Assembly: GCA_964480275.1 (NCBI GenBank)
Contig: CAYZOC010000046.1
Location: 1-8,739, forward strand
DNA length: 8,739 nt
Source: DATESG01 sp964480275
GTDB taxonomy: Bacteria; Bacillota_I; Bacilli_A; RFN20; CAG-826
Direction: 5' to 3'
The position numbers and the translations under genes are program-made. The notes beneath the pieces were generated by a model, which was given only the letters and a program-made list of their open reading frames with translations, had not been told where the DNA came from and did not search any database. Positions 6,373 through 8,739 of this stretch are shown here, piece by piece (position 1 is the stretch's first letter; each line of letters starts with the position of its first letter).

Positions 6373-8235
6373 TTACTCATCGGCTTGCTCGAGAATTTCC
6401 ATGATTTCAAGTATTCGCGCATCAATTTCTTCTATTCTTTTAGCTAATAATGCCATTTTTGTTGAATCCATGTAGTATTCTTCTTCTAATTCGTGCTTTT
6501 TTACTTGATCAAATTCACTAACAAGTTTGGCAAGTTCATGTTCGAGTTTGACTTTTTTATTATTAGTCAAACCTTGGCGCCTTGTCGTCTTATCAGCTGT
6601 TTGGCTTGCTTGTGGCTTTTCATCAATAAGTTGCTCTTTTAAAGCTTCGTAATCACCCTCCACCATCAGGGCATCACCATGATGAAAATATAATATTTTA
6701 TTACACACTTCATTTACTAATGAACGATCATGGCTGACAATTAGTAGAGCGCCTTTATACTCGTTTAGTGCTTCGATCAAGGACTCTTTAGTTAGCATAT
6801 CTAAATTATTTGTTGGTTCATCTAGTAAAAGTAGTTCATAATCTTCAAGCACAAGTTTTGCTAGATTAAGTCGCATCAATTCACCACCCGAAAGACTAGA
6901 AATCGCCTTAAATACATCTTCGCCATAAAACCCGAACTTCCCAAGGTGCGAACGTACAAGAGTTATACTCATCAGTGGGCGCAAATTAGTAATGACATCA
7001 TATGGATTGTTTCCACTAGCAAAAACAAAATCGTTTTGCTTTAAATAACCAATATTTAACTTTCTAAAAGTTTCAATCGTGCCTTCTTTTAGTTGTACTT
7101 CACCTAAAATCGCCCGTAAAAATGTTGATTTTCCTGTACCATTATCACCCATAATTGCAATACGGTCATCACTATATAAGTAAAAAGAAAAGGGATCGAT
7201 CAAAACATTATCATAACCAAGACTAATTTGATTTAAAAACAAGAGTTTTTTCTTGGCTCTAAGCGGTGTTTCAATTTTCATTTTCAACTTAGCTTGAGAG
7301 GTTCTAGGTAAAGAAATCCGCTCAATTTTTGCAAGTTTCTTCTCCCGGTCTTTGGCCCGGCTTGCAAAACGTGGTTTAGGTTTATAAAACCTAATAAACC
7401 ACTCGAGTTTTTCTATTTGCTTTTGCTGAACCTTAAATTGCCTTAGAAGCATTTCCGCATTGTTTTTTTTCATCGTTACGTACTGATCGTAATTACCCTT
7501 GTAACTAGTCAATTGATTGTTTTCTAGCTCAACGATTCTTGTTGCAACATCATCGATAAAATAGCGGTCATGGCTAACGAATAGAATTGAGCCAGGATAT
7601 GAAAGTAAATACTTTGTTAACCACTCAATTGTCGAAACATCAAGGTGATTGGTTGGCTCATCAAGGATGAGTAAATCAGGACGATTAAGTATTAATTTAG
7701 CAAAACTTATTTTCGTTCTTTCCCCACCACTAAATGATGAAATTTTCCGTTGATAGTCACTTTCAGTAAATCCGAATTTTGAAAGAATAGTTTTAATTTG
7801 ATATAAGTAGTCAAAAGCTCCTATGGCTTCCATTTCTAAAAGAACACTATCATAACGATTAATTATTTTTTTATCATTTGGCTGACTAGCAAGCTGTTTA
7901 GTCAAAAGCATAAATTCTTGGTTTAATTTAATATGGTAGGCAAATACTGTGAGCACTTCTTCAAGTAGACTGTTTTCAATGTTTGATATGACTTTTTGGG
8001 ATAGATATCCTATCCTCTTATCTTTGGCTAGTGAAACAGTTCCTGGTTTTTTATCTTCACCATTATATGAACATTTTTCTTCACCAATGATTAATTTTAA
8101 AAGTGTTGTTTTGCCTGTTCCGTTTGCCCCAATTAAAGCAACTCGTTCACCAGCATTTATTGTTAAAGTTAAATTTGAAAAAAGTTCAAACACTCCAAAT
8201 CTTTTTGTTAAGTTAGACGCGACTAATATACTCAT
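6373..8235 (-). CDS. ABC-F family ATPase, YdiF/Uup-like
   Basis: This 620-residue soluble protein has two ABC ATPase domains and no membrane segments. Domain 1 has Walker A GANGTGKTT (36-44), signature FSGGE (168-172), Walker B LLILDEPTNHLD (188-199) and H222. A P-site tRNA-interaction-motif-like linker of basic helices follows (about 245-310, with KPKPRFASRAKDREKK). Domain 2 has Walker A GDNGTGKST (363-371), signature LSGGE (448-452), Walker B LLLLDEPTNNLD (468-479) and H502. A charged C-terminal coiled coil covers about 560-617. ABC-F proteins bind the ribosomal E site to relieve stalling or, in some subgroups, to protect against antibiotics. The coiled-coil tail and linker resemble YdiF/Uup housekeeping types more than known resistance types. 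The start is MSILVASNLTKRFG with AGGTG 4 bases upstream. No terminator follows; the next gene's promoter fills the gap. Confidence 0.95.
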   Translation of the reverse strand: MSILVASNLTKRFGVFELFSNLTLTINAGERVALIGANGTGKTTLLKLIIGEEKCSYNGEDKKPGTVSLAKDKRIGYLSQKVISNIENSLLEEVLTVFAYHIKLNQEFMLLTKQLASQPNDKKIINRYDSVLLEMEAIGAFDYLYQIKTILSKFGFTESDYQRKISSFSGGERTKISFAKLILNRPDLLILDEPTNHLDVSTIEWLTKYLLSYPGSILFVSHDRYFIDDVATRIVELENNQLTSYKGNYDQYVTMKKNNAEMLLRQFKVQQKQIEKLEWFIRFYKPKPRFASRAKDREKKLAKIERISLPRTSQAKLKMKIETPLRAKKKLLFLNQISLGYDNVLIDPFSFYLYSDDRIAIMGDNGTGKSTFLRAILGEVQLKEGTIETFRKLNIGYLKQNDFVFASGNNPYDVITNLRPLMSITLVRSHLGKFGFYGEDVFKAISSLSGGELMRLNLAKLVLEDYELLLLDEPTNNLDMLTKESLIEALNEYKGALLIVSHDRSLVNEVCNKILYFHHGDALMVEGDYEALKEQLIDEKPQASQTADKTTRRQGLTNNKKVKLEHELAKLVSEFDQVKKHELEEEYYMDSTKMALLAKRIEEIDARILEIMEILEQADE

Positions 8236-8255
8236 ATAACACCTGTTAGAATTTT

Positions 8256-8284
8256 ATCATACATTAGCATATTTAGGCGAAAAG
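8256..8284 (-). promoter_or_regulatory. Possible proximal promoter of the ABC-F gene
   Basis: On the minus strand TATGAT (8256-8261) resembles a -10, with a poor CTTTTC (8279-8284) at 17-base spacing. It would leave a leader of only about 14 bases that just includes the AGGTG site. It is an alternative to the distal promoter at 8598-8626. Confidence 0.3.
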
Positions 8285-8325
8285 TGGCGGGATTTATTAA
8301 AATATGGCTAGAATAACGCAAAACA

Positions 8326-8370
8326 AACTAAACTAGCGCAATTACTACAAGACAAGCTGTGAGTTTAGTT
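8326..8370. repeat. 9-bp inverted repeat in the ABC-F leader
   Basis: AACTAAACT (8326-8334) and AGTTTAGTT (8362-8370) are perfect complements 27 bases apart; AGC (8335-8337) and GCT (8356-8358) can add three pairs past a bulge. In minus-strand RNA the stem is followed by UGUUUUG, a broken U-tract, so it could be a weak attenuator. The stem is AT-rich and could be chance. Confidence 0.35.
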
Positions 8371-8418
8371 AATCAACAAGAGGTCTTCCACGGTCACGAG
8401 TTCGCTATTTAAGAACAT
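8365..8418 (-). CDS. Possible 17-residue leader peptide
   Basis: An ATG frame encodes MFLNSELVTVEDLLLIN and stops at 8365-8367, inside the 5' arm (as transcribed) of the inverted repeat. No Shine-Dalgarno is visible. It is listed only because a short frame ending in a leader hairpin upstream of an ABC-F gene is the layout used in known ribosome-mediated attenuation. Codon bias or conservation cannot be judged at this length. Confidence 0.18.
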   Translation of the reverse strand: MFLNSELVTVEDLLLIN

Positions 8419-8450
8419 TGATGTTACTATTCTTAATCGTTGAATTACCT

Positions 8451-8501
8451 TTATTTTACAGCAAAATAAATCAAACAAGAATTATTTGACATCAAGTTCA
8501 T
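8451..8501 (-). CDS. Possible 16-residue leader peptide with an SD
   Basis: An ATG frame encodes MNLMSNNSCLIYFAVK, with AAAAGG (8507-8512) 5 bases before the start, a usable though close Shine-Dalgarno. It lies about 90-140 bases downstream of the candidate distal promoter and about 265 bases ahead of the ABC-F start. It could be a regulatory upstream frame or a chance one. Confidence 0.25.
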   Translation of the reverse strand: MNLMSNNSCLIYFAVK

Positions 8502-8597
8502 GAAAGCCTTTTCTTTATGGTTTTAACTGTGATTTATACTAACATTCTAACTAATAAAAAGTTATGTTCATTGCCGTACTCAATATTTTTTGCTGAT

Positions 8598-8626
8598 TTT
8601 ATACTCAAATCGTAAGAATAAAGCAA
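8598..8626 (-). promoter_or_regulatory. Candidate distal promoter toward the ABC-F gene
   Basis: On the minus strand TTGCTT (8621-8626), a 17-base spacer and TATAAA (8598-8603, in TATAAAAT) form a fair promoter. It starts just past the tRNA-Glu terminator. A start near 8590 would give an ABC-F leader of about 355 bases, or the transcript of a small RNA. Confidence 0.45.
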
Positions 8627-8651
8627 AAAAAATTAGTACAAATTTTTTGAT

Positions 8652-8679
8652 AAAAAAACTCACTTTTTGCATAGTGAGT
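8652..8679 (-). terminator. Intrinsic terminator of tRNA-Glu
   Basis: ACTCACT (8658-8664) and AGTGAGT (8673-8679) form a perfect 7-bp stem with an 8-base loop. In minus-strand RNA it is followed by U7, starting with the last base of the stem. The opposite side also carries AATTTTTTT (8680-8688), so the hairpin could terminate in both directions. It begins 11 bases after the tRNA CCA end. Confidence 0.92.
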
Positions 8680-8690
8680 AATTTTTTTGT

Positions 8691-8739
8691 TGGTGACCCG
8701 TACGGGATTCGAACCCATGAATGCATGCGTGAAAGGCAT
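8691..8739 (-). tRNA. trnE: tRNA-Glu(UUC), 3' part, cut by the window end
   Basis: Read on the minus strand, the sequence is the 3' half of a tRNA. It has encoded CCA (8691-8693), discriminator A (8694), acceptor strand ACGGGTC (8695-8701), T arm ATGGG-TTCGAAT-CCCGT (8702-8718), a 5-base variable loop (8719-8723), anticodon stem strand GCATG (8724-8728) and loop CTTTCAC (8729-8735). The anticodon is UUC, reading glutamate GAA/GAG. Four bases of the 5' anticodon stem remain (8736-8739); the D arm and 5' acceptor lie outside. The acceptor predicts a 5' end of GACCCGT or a wobble variant. Confidence 0.95.

Larger units (their letters stand above)
8236..8651. other. 415-base spacer between ABC-F gene and tRNA-Glu terminator
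   Basis: No protein gene of convincing length or recognisable family lies here on either strand. The stretch holds a candidate distal promoter for the ABC-F gene, two tiny minus-strand frames and one 9-bp inverted repeat, listed separately. Bases about 8375-8405 are visibly richer in G+C than the rest. It may be an ABC-F leader, a small RNA, or decayed sequence. Confidence 0.5.

Noticed and set aside
7949..8239. Plus-strand frame of 96 codons opposite the ABC-F N-terminus
   Set aside because: It is antisense to conserved Walker A coding sequence, has no Shine-Dalgarno, and its composition simply mirrors the ABC-F codons.
8373..8615. Plus-strand frame of about 80 codons split by one TGA (8487-8489), with two hydrophobic stretches
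   Set aside because: It has no start codon with a Shine-Dalgarno, earlier in-frame stops (TAG at 8334, TAA at 8370), and no family I recognise. Read with TGA as Trp it would be open, but the six real genes show no sign of that code. Open stretches of about 40 codons are expected by chance here.
8236..8739. Integration site or mobile-element remnant next to tRNA-Glu
   Set aside because: tRNA 3' ends are common attachment sites, but I found no second copy of the tRNA 3' end in the window, no integrase and no transposase.
1..8739. CRISPR arrays, defence or toxin-antitoxin modules, insertion sequences
   Set aside because: No regularly spaced repeats, terminal inverted repeats, transposase motifs or small paired toxin-antitoxin frames were seen.

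Overview
The window is AT-rich DNA (about one third G+C by eye) from a fermentative low-GC Gram-positive or wall-less relative. Six protein genes read cleanly with the standard code: the tryptophan codon checked is TGG, no frame is broken by TGA, and all six genes end in TAA. This argues against a Mycoplasma/Spiroplasma-type code. The gene set (pyruvate formate-lyase with its activase, a class I fructose-bisphosphate aldolase of the Staphylococcus/Lactobacillus type, a PF13303-like IIC membrane protein, a YdiF-like ABC-F ATPase) fits Bacillota or Mycoplasmatota, such as Acholeplasma-, Izemoplasma- or Haloplasma-like lineages. Genus-level placement is inference only.

Layout. On the minus strand, left to right: pflA (68-820) overlaps the end of pflB (807-3071), forming a pflBA operon driven from a TTGACA/TATTAT promoter covered by two small dyads. 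A 198-base divergent spacer follows. Then comes the only plus-strand gene, a thioredoxin-like lipoprotein (3270-3749), whose 3' end overlaps convergently by 45 bases with a phosphoglycerate-mutase-like histidine phosphatase (3705-4229, minus). Further right on the minus strand are fructose-bisphosphate aldolase (4292-5179), an orphan PTS IIC-like membrane protein (5270-6316), an ABC-F ATPase (6373-8235), a 415-base spacer without a convincing gene, and the 3' half of tRNA-Glu(UUC) (8691-8739, cut by the window end) with its own terminator.

How it works together. Aldolase supplies glycolysis, and pyruvate formate-lyase with its radical-SAM activase converts pyruvate to acetyl-CoA and formate under anoxia. 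The phosphatase sits just after the aldolase terminator and may be expressed by readthrough. The lipoprotein probably does thiol-disulfide chemistry outside the membrane. The ABC-F protein probably acts on the ribosome.

Most of the window is ordinary housekeeping sequence and I see no clear new system. The spots most worth a second look are regulatory: the long leader of the ABC-F gene, the terminator/SD arrangement between aldolase and phosphatase, the dyads over the pflB promoter, and the lipoprotein/phosphatase antisense overlap.
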